Below, piece after piece: positions 6,943 through 15,777 of a stretch of DNA of 64,000 nucleotides (the stretch's first letter is position 1; each line of letters opens with the position of its first letter). The notes under the pieces are model-generated. The model had not been told where the DNA came from and did no database searches. It was given only the letters and a program-made list of their open reading frames with translations. A program made the translations under genes and the position numbers. The stretch is from Phycisphaerales bacterium (lineage in GTDB: Bacteria > Planctomycetota > Phycisphaerae > Phycisphaerales > UBA1924). The stretch lies in NCBI GenBank assembly GCA_029260555.1, contig JAJDCZ010000049.1, forward strand, positions 1 through 64,000, written 5' to 3'.

Positions 6943-8235
6943 ATGAACAGTATTAAACGATTCAGAGGAGCTTTGCTTGCGGTCATTGCGATGGTATTGA
7001 CCATGGCAATATTCCCAGCCAGCGCGATTGCTGACACGCTTCACATGAAGGACGGGCGAACCCTTGAGGGGACGGTGGTTAAAGAGATCGAGGGTTATGT
7101 CTGGTTCAAGTTCATGGTGGGAGGCATCGAGCAGACCCAGATGTTTCGGCCTTCGGATATCTCCAGCATCAAACGCGATGTACCGGGTGAAGCTCAGGAG
7201 CCGTCCGAACCTGAGATTGAAGCCGTTATGCCCAATGAGTCCGGCGAAGAGCAGGCGTTTGTTCCGGGAGTGCCTCGCATTGCGATCATCACGCTGGGTG
7301 AAGAGGGCGGCAAGGACATGGTCGGAATCTACATGACGGCATATGCCCTCAAAGAGGCGCTGCCGTTACTGGAAAAAGAGCATGTGACAGATGTGATTTT
7401 TCGGATCAACTCTGGTGGCGGGGCACTTCTTGAGATCCAGAGGCTCAGCGATGTGATCCAGAACGAGTACAAGCCTCGCTTTCGTGTGATTGCCTGGATT
7501 GAATCGGCCATCTCGGCTGCTGCGATGACCTCGCATGCTGTTGAAGATATCTACATGATGCCTCAGGGCAACTACGGAGCTTGCACGGGCTGGTCTGGTC
7601 AGTTGGTTGCGGTTAAGGGACGCCAGCTGGAGCAGGTTCTTTATATGATGGAGAAGATTTCTGCGCGCGGCGGGCATGATCCCAAGATCATGCGGGCGAT
7701 GCAGATCATGGAGCCATTGTCCTGCACGATCGAGGACAATGGTGATGTGACCTGGTATCAGAACGAAACCGATGGTGAGTATCTGGTAAATCCCAAAGGG
7801 CGCATTTTGACCTTCAACTCACAGGATGCTGAGAGGTATCACTTTTCCAAGGGAACCGCAGCGACCTATGAGGAACTGGGCAAGTTGCTGGGCTACGACG
7901 AGTATGAGTGGGTTGGCGAGCTGATCCCGGGTGAGCCGTTCCCGATCTCCAAGGCTGAGAGGCTTCAGCGAGAGTTTCGTGCCAAGACATTTGAGGATCA
8001 AGAGCGAACACGCGAATACTTTGATCGTTACGGCTCATCGATTGCTGCAGCTCAAGGCACGCCTCGGGCGGATCGTGGCAAGTTTGTCAACCGTGCCCGC
8101 AAGGCTTTGAATCAGCTGGTGCGCATGGTCAAGAATAACCCCAATCTGGCGTTATTCACCTTCAACATGATGCCTGACCAGTTCCCGCTTTGGGAAGAGG
8201 AACAACGCGAGTTGCTCCGTCAGCTCATGCAGTAA
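6943..8235 (+). CDS. Exported ClpP/SppA-fold protein, second of a tandem pair
   Basis: The start at 6943 is preferred over 6877 because AGGAG precedes it and a good signal peptide follows (MNSIKRF ... ASAIA). Residues 30-80 (LHMKDGRTLEGTVV ... SDISSIKRD) match the small module in the preceding protein. The central region has a glycine-rich oxyanion-type strand (VIFRINSGGGALLEIQR, about 150) and IESAISAAAMTSHA (about 185-200), typical of SppA/ClpP-like serine peptidases with Ser as nucleophile. It is better conserved at this site than its upstream paralogue, so it may be the active member. The two probably act in the periplasm, perhaps as a hetero-oligomer (inference). 430 residues. Confidence 0.72.
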   Translation: MNSIKRFRGALLAVIAMVLTMAIFPASAIADTLHMKDGRTLEGTVVKEIEGYVWFKFMVGGIEQTQMFRPSDISSIKRDVPGEAQEPSEPEIEAVMPNESGEEQAFVPGVPRIAIITLGEEGGKDMVGIYMTAYALKEALPLLEKEHVTDVIFRINSGGGALLEIQRLSDVIQNEYKPRFRVIAWIESAISAAAMTSHAVEDIYMMPQGNYGACTGWSGQLVAVKGRQLEQVLYMMEKISARGGHDPKIMRAMQIMEPLSCTIEDNGDVTWYQNETDGEYLVNPKGRILTFNSQDAERYHFSKGTAATYEELGKLLGYDEYEWVGELIPGEPFPISKAERLQREFRAKTFEDQERTREYFDRYGSSIAAAQGTPRADRGKFVNRARKALNQLVRMVKNNPNLALFTFNMMPDQFPLWEEEQRELLRQLMQ

Positions 8236-8297
8236 ATCTTGCATGATTGGTGCCAGAGCAGGCGGTTTTGCCTGCTGTGAACATTGCATTACCCCAG

Positions 8298-8322
8298 ACC
8301 CGGCTGATTGGCCGGGTTTTTT
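8298..8322 (+). terminator. Terminator after the protease-like pair
   Basis: ACCCGGC and GCCGGGT pair around a 6-nt loop, followed by TTTTTT. A second perfect hairpin, AGCAGGC/GCCTGCT, lies just upstream at 8257-8276. Confidence 0.85.
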
Positions 8323-8396
8323 CATGCTTGCCGAGGATGGACAAGAAGCTATCATCGAGCTTGCAAATATTATTTAGCTTGAGTGGAGATTGCCTT

Positions 8397-10145
8397 ATGC
8401 CTGTGACGACAAGCGAGTTTGTTCCTGCTGATCTTGATGCGACCTGTTTTGAGAACATTGAGCCTTTGTTTCTGGCGCTGCTCGATCGGTCTGTGGAAAG
8501 TGCTGAGGCTCTGGACCTGTGGCTTGTTGATCGCAGCGAACTCGAATCAGCCTATAGCGAAGCTCAGGCCCGGCTGTACATCAACATGACCTGTAAAACA
8601 GAAGATGAGCAGGTCCAGGGGGCGTACACACGGTTTATTGAGGATGTTCAACCCAGAGCTAAACCGCTGGGGTTCGGGCTTGACAAGAAGCAGGTCGAGC
8701 TTGTCGAGAAGTTTGGTGATGGTGAAAGGATGGAGCGGTATCTGGTGCTTCATCGAGATACCCGGGCTGAAGTGGAACTTTATCGCGATGAAAATGTGCC
8801 TTTGGAGACAGAGCTTTCCAAGCTGAGCCAGAAGTTTGACCAGATCACGGGTGTGATGATGGTTGAGTTTGAAGGCGAGTCGCGCACGCTGCCTCAGATG
8901 GGGCTGTATCAGGAATCAACGGATCGAGCCCAGCGTGAAGCAGCTTGGCGTGCTGTTGCCGATCGCAGGCTTGAGGATGCTGATGCCATCGAGGATGTGT
9001 TTGATGAGATGATCACGCTTCGAGATCAGGTCGCGCATAACGCAGGCTTTGAGAACTACATCGGATATGCGTTTGAATCCATGCACCGCTTTGATTACAC
9101 ACCAGCTGATTGCAGCGTCTTTCACGATGCTTGTGAAAAGCATGTTGTGCCCATGCTGCGAGAGCTTGATGAACAAAGGCGTGAATCGCTGGGTGTGCAG
9201 ACACTTCGGCCTTGGGATCTGCTGGTGGATCGACTTGGACGCAACCCGCTCAGACCATTCTCAGGTGGCACGGACCTCGTCACCAAGACTCGACACGCCT
9301 TTGCCGGGCTTGATAGTGAACTTGACAGCATGTTCAAAACGCTGGGCGATGGTTCGACGAGTCAGGGTGTGGATGGTGGAGCCATGCTGGATCTGGATAC
9401 ACGCAAAGGCAAGGCCCCGGGTGGATACCAGTACATGCTGGACAGGACGGGTACGCCTTTCATCTTTATGAACGCTGCGGGGCTGCACCGGGATCTTGAG
9501 ACGATGGTACACGAAGCTGGGCATGCGTTTCATTCGATGTTTTGTGAAGATGAACCATTGCTGCACTATCGGCACTCGCCGATTGAGTTTGCAGAGGTGG
9601 CATCGATGTCGATGGAGCTTTTGTCGATGCCTTACTGGGGCGGCGCGCAGGGGTTTTACGCTGACGAAAACGATCTGTCGCGTGCGTGCAGGCAGCAGAT
9701 TGAATCGAGCATTTTGCTCTTGCCCTGGATCGCCACCATCGATGCGTTTCAGCACTGGATTTATGCTAATCCGGATCACACCAGAGATGAGCGAGCAGCA
9801 CAGTGGCAGAGTCTTGATGAACGCTTTGGCCGGGGTGTAAGCTGGGATGGCCTTGAGAACTACAGCTTGAGATCGTGGCAAAGGCAAGGCCATCTGTTTG
9901 GAGCTCCGTTTTACTACATCGAGTACGGCATTGCGCAACTGGGTGCTCTGGGGTTGTGGGTGCGTTCACTGGAAGAGGGCCAGGATGTTGCAGTCAAGGC
10001 ATACAAGAAGACTCTTTCGCTTGGTGGGTCGCGTCCCTTGCCCGAGTTGTTTGAAACTGCGGGCCTGAAGTTTGATTTTGGTGCGGACACGGTTGGTCAT
10101 CTGGTGGATCGCGTGCGATCAGAGCTGGCTAAACTTCCCGAGTAG
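8397..10145 (+). CDS. M3-family oligoendopeptidase F-like metallopeptidase
   Basis: The 582-residue protein has the M3 zinc motif HEAGHAFH at about 372-379, followed 27 residues on by EFAEVASMSMELL, whose first Glu region provides the third zinc ligand. The upstream helical region with VAHNAGFENYIGY matches oligoendopeptidase F. It cleaves short peptides in the cytoplasm; no signal peptide is present. ATG 8397 is chosen because it follows GAGTGGAGA at good spacing and lies after the terminator at 8322, whereas the longer frame from 8247 would run through that terminator. Monocistronic. Confidence 0.92.
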   Translation: MPVTTSEFVPADLDATCFENIEPLFLALLDRSVESAEALDLWLVDRSELESAYSEAQARLYINMTCKTEDEQVQGAYTRFIEDVQPRAKPLGFGLDKKQVELVEKFGDGERMERYLVLHRDTRAEVELYRDENVPLETELSKLSQKFDQITGVMMVEFEGESRTLPQMGLYQESTDRAQREAAWRAVADRRLEDADAIEDVFDEMITLRDQVAHNAGFENYIGYAFESMHRFDYTPADCSVFHDACEKHVVPMLRELDEQRRESLGVQTLRPWDLLVDRLGRNPLRPFSGGTDLVTKTRHAFAGLDSELDSMFKTLGDGSTSQGVDGGAMLDLDTRKGKAPGGYQYMLDRTGTPFIFMNAAGLHRDLETMVHEAGHAFHSMFCEDEPLLHYRHSPIEFAEVASMSMELLSMPYWGGAQGFYADENDLSRACRQQIESSILLLPWIATIDAFQHWIYANPDHTRDERAAQWQSLDERFGRGVSWDGLENYSLRSWQRQGHLFGAPFYYIEYGIAQLGALGLWVRSLEEGQDVAVKAYKKTLSLGGSRPLPELFETAGLKFDFGADTVGHLVDRVRSELAKLPE

Positions 10146-10212
10146 CGTGCCCGGTCGAGTTCAGCACAAAATCTGTACCGGGTGGTATCGTGGGCGGGTG
10201 ATACAGGTATTT

Positions 10213-10250
10213 AAAAAGGAGGCTCCGACCACGAGGATCGGAGCCTTCCT
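10213..10250 (-). terminator. Terminator of the VCBS/ASPIC protein gene
   Basis: AAGGAGGCTCCGA and TCGGAGCCTTCCT form a long stem with a run of five A on the plus strand (10213-10217), that is T residues on the minus strand. It also lies 70 bp past the plus-strand peptidase, so it may serve both directions. Confidence 0.82.
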
Positions 10251-10300
10251 GATGTGGACCGCAGGTGCTATCACCCGCGGATGAGGGCGTGTTTGTGCGA

Positions 10301-12022
10301 TCAGTTTGATGCGTACTGACGGACGAAGGTGAAGAAGTCAAGAACATCAAGAACGCTGTCGCCGTTGGTGTCGGAGGTGAGTGAGCTGGCGACCCAGCCG
10401 TTGACGAAGGTGAAATAGTCAGCCATGTCCACAGTGTTGTCATTATTAAGATCAGCGGGATGGAAGGGGGCTGTCACGGTAAGAATCTGATTGACCGGGA
10501 CATCAACAAGCGTAGTGAAGGTGCCATCGTTCCAACGGACCTGCAGAGCGTCGATGGTCTGTGTGGTCCCAAAACCAAAGTGTGCGCCGATTTCGCCTTG
10601 TGACAGATGGTTGAATCCGCCGTCGATACATTCGGTGTGTGTCTGTTGGTTCATGGTGGCTTTGATAAAGGAGCCAAGGCCATCAGGCGCCAGCGAGTTT
10701 CTGGCAGCGGTGTTGAGGTTCACGCGGAGCCAGTTGGTGCTCTTGCCTGTCAGATCGTTGCGATAAAGTTTCATATCGCCATGGAAAGTGAAGATTGCCA
10801 GGTCTTGATCACCATCGTTGTCGTAGTCAAAGTTGATGAGGCCGCGTCCTTCAAAGTTGTGAAGGAAACCGACTTGAGTTGCGACTTCGGTGAAGACAGC
10901 GTTTGAGTCATTGAGGTAGAGATATGACTGTTCGTTGACCCATTCACCGCTCCAGCCGTTGGTTTCGACGAGGTCGTTGTCGCCATCGTTATCAAGGTCG
11001 ACGATGAGTACGCCCCATCCCCAGCCGCCGTCTTTGACACCTGCTTCAAAGGCGATGTTGGTGTATGTGTTGTCGGGGTTCTGGACCATGAGCAGGTTGC
11101 CCGGGCCATTGATAAAGTCGTAATAGCTTGAAGAAGCGTACCAGTCGAGCAGGCCATCGTTGTTGACATCGCCGACAGCTGAGCCCATGCCATTGGCTGA
11201 TGAAAGCCCCTGAACGGAAGCGGTGGCATCGGTGAATGAGCCATCGCCGTTGTTCTGGAAGTACATGCTTGAGCCGTGATCTGCGATGATGAGCAGGTCC
11301 ATATCGCCATCGCGATCCATATCAACGAATCCGGGTACAAAGCCGGACATGTTGGTGGGGATCATGCTGTCCAGGCCGCTGGACACGGTGATATCGGTAA
11401 AGGTCTCATCGTTGTTGTTCTGGAAGAGTCTGTTGCCCTGATTTTGGCCGGAGTATGTAGTGACGAAGAGGTCCAGATCGCCATCGAGGTCATAATCGCC
11501 CCAAGCACTGCCAAAGCCATCGGGATTCGCTGAGCAGTAGTTGACCCCTGCAGCTACAGCGATATCGGTGAATGTTCCATTGCCATTATTTTTGTACAGG
11601 CGGTGAACGCCAGAGGCGGGATTTTGATCAGAGTTGCCCTGACTGGTGAGATAGATATCGAGCCAGCCGTCATTGTTGAAATCTGCAACAGAAGCGCCCA
11701 TGCCTCGGTGAGGTGTGCCCAGCCCCCATTGGGCAGCCTGATCTGTAAAAGTGCCATCATGGTTGTTGATGTAGAGTTTGTCCGGGATCAATCCACCGGA
11801 GATAATAAACAGATCCTGCCAGCCATCGTTGTTGAAATCGCCACTGGCTCCACCTGCGACCATGATGGCCATGGGGGTGTCGGCAGGCATCTGCTGCCAG
11901 GTTTCAACACCCGACGAGACGGTGACATCTGTAAACGAAAGTGTCTGTGCATGAACTGAAAGCGACAGACAGGCCAGCGTACTAAAAGAAACAACGCACA
12001 ACGATCCATAAGTTTTCTTCAC
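10301..12022 (-). CDS. Secreted VCBS/FG-GAP repeat protein with ASPIC/UnbV and dockerin-like ends
   Basis: This 573-residue exported protein has a signal peptide (MKKTYGSLCVV ... SVHAQ), then about seven FG-GAP/VCBS-type blades with repeated Ca-binding loops such as DFNNDGWQDLF, DYDLDGDLDLF and DVNNDGLLDWY, predicted to fold as a beta-propeller. Residues 440-510 form an ASPIC/UnbV domain (LSQGEIGAHFGFG ... LQVRWNDG). The tail holds two dockerin-like loops (DLNNDNTVDMADYF and DTNGDSVLDVLDFF). Unlike the paralogue at 28115 it ends in QYASN without the Gly-Cys pair. Likely cell-surface or secreted; ligand unknown. Confidence 0.85.
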   Translation of the reverse strand: MKKTYGSLCVVSFSTLACLSLSVHAQTLSFTDVTVSSGVETWQQMPADTPMAIMVAGGASGDFNNDGWQDLFIISGGLIPDKLYINNHDGTFTDQAAQWGLGTPHRGMGASVADFNNDGWLDIYLTSQGNSDQNPASGVHRLYKNNGNGTFTDIAVAAGVNYCSANPDGFGSAWGDYDLDGDLDLFVTTYSGQNQGNRLFQNNNDETFTDITVSSGLDSMIPTNMSGFVPGFVDMDRDGDMDLLIIADHGSSMYFQNNGDGSFTDATASVQGLSSANGMGSAVGDVNNDGLLDWYASSSYYDFINGPGNLLMVQNPDNTYTNIAFEAGVKDGGWGWGVLIVDLDNDGDNDLVETNGWSGEWVNEQSYLYLNDSNAVFTEVATQVGFLHNFEGRGLINFDYDNDGDQDLAIFTFHGDMKLYRNDLTGKSTNWLRVNLNTAARNSLAPDGLGSFIKATMNQQTHTECIDGGFNHLSQGEIGAHFGFGTTQTIDALQVRWNDGTFTTLVDVPVNQILTVTAPFHPADLNNDNTVDMADYFTFVNGWVASSLTSDTNGDSVLDVLDFFTFVRQYASN

Positions 12023-12322
12023 GACGAGTACTCCCCACGAGTCTCGACCGATCGATCTGATTGGGGCTGGCTGCTCCGCGCAGCCTGCTACAAAAAATTA
12101 CCCCGCGCAGAACGCGGTCCACATCTTTTCTCTAACTCTCCATAACCACGATGAACAGATACAAACTTTTTTCTCAGCTCATCGCGTTGTAACATCAAAA
12201 TAACAAACGAAAACACAATCCTTTCAAAAGCAGGTGTCATAGCACGCACGCTTGCATCTCTACGGCCCTGCAGGATTTTGAACAAACACCCTTGAATATC
12301 CAGTTGATTCATGGTGCATGGC

Positions 12323-12379
12323 GCACAGAGATACCGCTGGCAAGAAGGTCATGGACCTTTTCATCAGCGGTATCTGTGC
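12323..12379. promoter_or_regulatory. Long nested inverted repeat in a divergent intergenic region
   Basis: GCACAG (12323-12328) pairs with CTGTGC (12374-12379), ATACCGCTG (12331-12339) with CAGCGGTAT (12365-12373), and inside these AAGGTC (12345-12350) with GACCTT (12354-12359). The total is 21 bp of stem with a 2-nt bulge and a 3-nt loop. No T run follows. It lies between two divergent genes, so it is a leader structure, small RNA or protein site rather than a terminator for either. Confidence 0.55.
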
Positions 12380-12541
12380 TACAAAACTCACCATCTTGCA
12401 CCTCCCACGAGACCCGGTGCCATACCCACAAAACTTCCCGAGTTGATCACCCCTGATCAACCCTCGCCCCCTCCCAATCCCCTCCCTGTTCTTCGAAAAC
12501 CACGAATCTCCTCAACGAGAACCTGTTTGCACACCGCAACC

Positions 12542-12569
12542 GCAACTCATATGCATGCATATGAGTTGC
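12542..12569. promoter_or_regulatory. 28-bp perfect palindrome upstream of the PLP decarboxylase
   Basis: The 14-base arm GCAACTCATATGCA is followed immediately by its exact complement TGCATATGAGTTGC. Perfect symmetry without a loop favours a binding site for a dimeric regulator over an RNA hairpin. It lies 230 bp before ATG 12800. The rest of the 12023-12799 gap shows no convincing gene. Confidence 0.6.
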
Positions 12570-12799
12570 TACCGGTGTCAGGCTCGCTGAGGACCACCTC
12601 CGCAGCTCGCGCAAGTTTTTACAGATAGCTCAGGATGAAACCCTCATAACCATCTGCACACAGCCTCCAATGCTGCCTGCCTTTTATACCACATCCCGGT
12701 GTTGCAATGCAAGCCTTTTTTTGCAACCGATGGGAATCTGGCCAAATAATCCACCCAGCCCTGGCTCCAGACCCTGCTCTGGCGAGCATATCTTTGGGT

Positions 12800-14350
12800 A
12801 TGCAAAGCCATGATTCGCCATCAGAGATACGCCAGAAGCACATGGCTCATGCAGCATTTCGTGCCAGGGCACATGAGGCTGTGGACTGGATCGCGGATTA
12901 CCTTGAAAAAGTAGAATCGCTGCCGGTGCAGTCAGAAATTGCCCCGGGCTGGCTTTTGGGTCAGCTAGAAAAGGTCATGCCCGAGCAAGGCATGGACGAG
13001 TCGCAATGGGATGGCCTTGCCCACGAGCTTGACCAGTTGATCGTGCCTGCGCTCACAAATTGGCAATCACCCAACTTTTTTGGCTATTTTCCGGCCAACG
13101 CATCCGGTCCAGCGATTATCGGCGAGATTCTTTCTGCAGGCTTGAATGTCAATGGCATGTTGTGGGCGACAAGCCCAGCTGCAACAGAACTGGAAATGCG
13201 TGTCATGAACTGGCTTGGCAAAGCCATCGGGCTGGACGAAGGACTGCTCTTTTCAGATGACGGAAATGGGGGAGGGGTGGACTGTGGTGGGGGAGGGGGG
13301 GGTGGGGGGGTGATTCAGGGGACAGCCAGCGAATCGGCGTTGCTGGCACTGGTGGCGGCCAGGCATCGTGTCCAAAGGCATGAAGGCTTGCGTGTGTATG
13401 TGTCTACCCAGGCGCACGCATCGCTGACCAAGGCTGTCCGCATTGCAGGACTTGGTGATTCAGCGCTGCAACTGATTGCAGTTGATGACGAGGGGCGGAT
13501 GAAGCCAGATGAACTTGGCCGAGCGATTCGCACGGATCAGCAGGCGGGTTTGATGCCAGCGCTTGTCTGCGCGACAGTGGGAACCACAGCGACCACAGCT
13601 GTGGACCCGCTCAAAGAGATTGCCCATGTATTACAAGTTGCAGGGTTTGCTGATGCGGGGGGCTGGTTGCATGTTGATGCAGCTCATCTGGGTGCAGCGT
13701 GCATCTGCCCTGAATATGTGCATTTTCTTGAAGGGGTTGAGCACGCGGATTCGATTTGTTTCAATCCGCACAAGTGGCTGCTGACCAACTTTGATTGTGA
13801 CTGTTTCTGGACCCGGGATCGGCTGGCTCTCAATGCATCGCTCAGCGTGAACCCTGAATATCTCAAGAACAAGCCCACCCAGACTCAGGGCGTGATCGAT
13901 TACAGGGACTGGCAAATCCCGCTGGGTCGCAGGTTCCGGGCGCTTAAGCTCTGGCTGGTGCTTCGGCATTATGGTCAGCAAGGTCTCAAGGCACACATTC
14001 AAGAACACATGAAACTTGCTGAAGCTGTAGAGTCAGAAATCCGGGCATCTTCTCGGTTTGAGATGATGGCAACGCGTACCTGCAATCTGGTGTGCTTTTC
14101 GCTCAAGCCAGACAAAGGCGAGACGATCAGGATGATCAATCGACGCAATGAAGCGCTTCTGGCAACGCTGAATGAAAGTGGCAGGCTGTTTTTGACCCAT
14201 GGCGTTCTGGACTTTGGACCCAGCAAAGGTCGGCTGTTTCTCAGAATGGCCATTGGAGCAACCCGGACTGAGCAAAGGCATGTTCATTCAGCATGGGCGT
14301 TTATTGAGGATGCTGCAGCGGCGATGAGCTGGGGATCGCGTGCGGATTGA
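12800..14350 (+). CDS. Group II PLP-dependent amino acid decarboxylase (aromatic-type)
   Basis: The 516-residue protein matches the aromatic-L-amino-acid / tyrosine / glutamate decarboxylase family of fold-type I PLP enzymes: HEAVDWIADYLEKVE near the N-terminus, WQSPNFFGYFPAN, GGVIQGTASESALLAL, HVDAAHLGAA (Asp contacts the pyridine nitrogen) and FNPHKWLLTNFDC with the Schiff-base Lys325. Substrate could be an aromatic amino acid; sequence does not settle it. A glycine stretch (GGGVDCGGGGGGGG) just before VIQGTASE comes from long G runs at 13267-13310 and is not part of the family. Start 12800 fits the family length better than the upstream start at 12707. Confidence 0.88.
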   Translation: MQSHDSPSEIRQKHMAHAAFRARAHEAVDWIADYLEKVESLPVQSEIAPGWLLGQLEKVMPEQGMDESQWDGLAHELDQLIVPALTNWQSPNFFGYFPANASGPAIIGEILSAGLNVNGMLWATSPAATELEMRVMNWLGKAIGLDEGLLFSDDGNGGGVDCGGGGGGGGVIQGTASESALLALVAARHRVQRHEGLRVYVSTQAHASLTKAVRIAGLGDSALQLIAVDDEGRMKPDELGRAIRTDQQAGLMPALVCATVGTTATTAVDPLKEIAHVLQVAGFADAGGWLHVDAAHLGAACICPEYVHFLEGVEHADSICFNPHKWLLTNFDCDCFWTRDRLALNASLSVNPEYLKNKPTQTQGVIDYRDWQIPLGRRFRALKLWLVLRHYGQQGLKAHIQEHMKLAEAVESEIRASSRFEMMATRTCNLVCFSLKPDKGETIRMINRRNEALLATLNESGRLFLTHGVLDFGPSKGRLFLRMAIGATRTEQRHVHSAWAFIEDAAAAMSWGSRAD

Positions 14351-14374
14351 GTCTGAGTGTGATAAGGTGTAGTC

Positions 14375-14953
14375 ATGGATCGAATGAGTGTGTTGATGTT
14401 GATCGTGCTGATGCTTGGTGGCTGTGCCCAGACGCCAGACAGCTCGCCTTTGACGATTTCGAGTGCTCGCTATGCTGAGGCGTTTGACACCGCTCGCATG
14501 GTGCTTCGGGACAATCGCTTTGAGTTGAATCGTGTGGACGCGGCTGAGGGTGTGATTGTGAGTTCAGCACATCGTTCTGCGGGGTTGGCGACGCCTTGGG
14601 ATGTCGATCAGTCCAGTTTTTCTCAAGAGGCTGAGGACTTGCTGCATCGTCAGCAACGAGTGGTGCGTGTCACCTTTGAGCGTGCTGATGGCGGGTCGAG
14701 CCTCAGTGCTGAGGGAGAGCTTGTGGTTCGCGTGGGGGTGGTGGTGCAGAGGCTTTATCAGCCAGGGCTTCGCATTGCAACAGGTGCATTATCAAGGTCT
14801 TCACACGCCAGAGATCCGGAACTGATTCGCAGGCGTATGCAGCCTGTGTACACCGTGTCGCGGACAAAGGATCCCAAGTTGGCAGCCCGGCTGGTTGAAC
14901 AGATCCGGCGCAGGCTCAATGGTCAGGATAAACAATCTGAAACTTCAAGTTGA
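14375..14953 (+). CDS. Lipoprotein of unknown function
   Basis: 192 residues beginning with a lipoprotein signal (MDRMSVLMLIVLMLGGC, lipobox LGGC). The mature part contains ARYAEAFDTARMVLRDNRFE and a VVRVTFERADGGSSLSAEG strand pair, a pattern common in small periplasmic lipoproteins, but no family is recognised. It begins 24 bp after the decarboxylase gene, so the two may be co-transcribed. Its 3' end overlaps the convergent LuxR gene by 31 bp. Confidence 0.7.
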   Translation: MDRMSVLMLIVLMLGGCAQTPDSSPLTISSARYAEAFDTARMVLRDNRFELNRVDAAEGVIVSSAHRSAGLATPWDVDQSSFSQEAEDLLHRQQRVVRVTFERADGGSSLSAEGELVVRVGVVVQRLYQPGLRIATGALSRSSHARDPELIRRRMQPVYTVSRTKDPKLAARLVEQIRRRLNGQDKQSETSS

Positions 14954-15777
14954 GACGAGCGATCAAGCCCGTCATTGTCTGGACCATCCGGGGAAGGGGG
15001 GTTGGGGGGTTGCAGGTGGCCTAAGGCAAGCGCGATGAGTTGTCCTCGGCTGGAAGCATTAAGCTTGCGGTGCAGCGATTTGACATGATCGTGCACAGTG
15101 TGCGGGCTTCTGTCGATCTTCTGGGCAATGTTCTTGACAGACCAGCCTAAAGTCAGGTAATCGAGCACTTCCTGTTCCCGGAGAGTCAGGAACTGGCCCG
15201 CGTTCATCGGCTTTGTGCCCATTGCGAGTCTTGCACGCAAAGCCATGTGCGTGTGGACAGCCTGGAAGACCGAAGCGTCCATCTGGGTAAGGTTCTGAGA
15301 ATGGAGCGTGGTTGTCAGGCGGGTCCAGAGCACTCGGCCCGGGCGAGTGTCAGGCAGAGGGATAATCCCGACTATTCCTCTTTTGTGATCGTGCAACTGG
15401 CACAAGCCTTCAAGTGGGATTGACAATGTGCCTGGTATCAAGTCGCACTGTTTGGCGCGTTCAAACTTGCGTCTTTGCTCTTTGAGCGAAGGGTCGCACA
15501 GGACTTCATCCTGCTGAGAGTTTGGCAGGGTTCGGCTGATGAGATTGATGGCGTCCTGTTTCCGTGCTACACCGGTCAGTTCGTGGTCTTTGATGCGACC
15601 TGAGGGGTCGATGGTGACCAGTGAGACACTGACGGTGAGATTTTGTGAAAGATCAGTCAGGCACAGTGCTGCCTTGTCACACCAGTCGAGTGTGGGAACC
15701 GCAGGCAGTTGACAGGTGGTTGCGCACATTTGAGTGGCGCGCAAAAGTGCCAGGCTGGAAGGAACCAGGGTATTCAT
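14923..15777 (-). CDS. LuxR-family transcriptional regulator
   Basis: The 284-residue protein ends in a GerE/LuxR helix-turn-helix at about 205-265: LTLREQEVLDYLTLGWSVKN, then SPHTVHDHVKSLHRKLNASS, with the recognition helix intact. The N-terminal 200 residues could be a PAS/GAF-like sensor domain; several Cys occur at the start (CATTCQLP, LDWCDKAALC). No receiver-type Asp pocket is evident, so it is probably not a response regulator. The final 31 bp overlap the convergent lipoprotein gene. Confidence 0.83.
   Translation of the reverse strand: MNTLVPSSLALLRATQMCATTCQLPAVPTLDWCDKAALCLTDLSQNLTVSVSLVTIDPSGRIKDHELTGVARKQDAINLISRTLPNSQQDEVLCDPSLKEQRRKFERAKQCDLIPGTLSIPLEGLCQLHDHKRGIVGIIPLPDTRPGRVLWTRLTTTLHSQNLTQMDASVFQAVHTHMALRARLAMGTKPMNAGQFLTLREQEVLDYLTLGWSVKNIAQKIDRSPHTVHDHVKSLHRKLNASSRGQLIALALGHLQPPNPPSPDGPDNDGLDRSSQLEVSDCLS

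Noticed and set aside
6130-7044. 304-codon minus-strand frame
   Set aside because: It overlaps both exported ClpP/SppA-fold genes in antisense and has no ribosome site or motif; a shadow frame.
9261-9938. 225-codon minus-strand frame in the M3 peptidase gene
   Set aside because: Complement of a gene with a full M3 motif; shadow frame.
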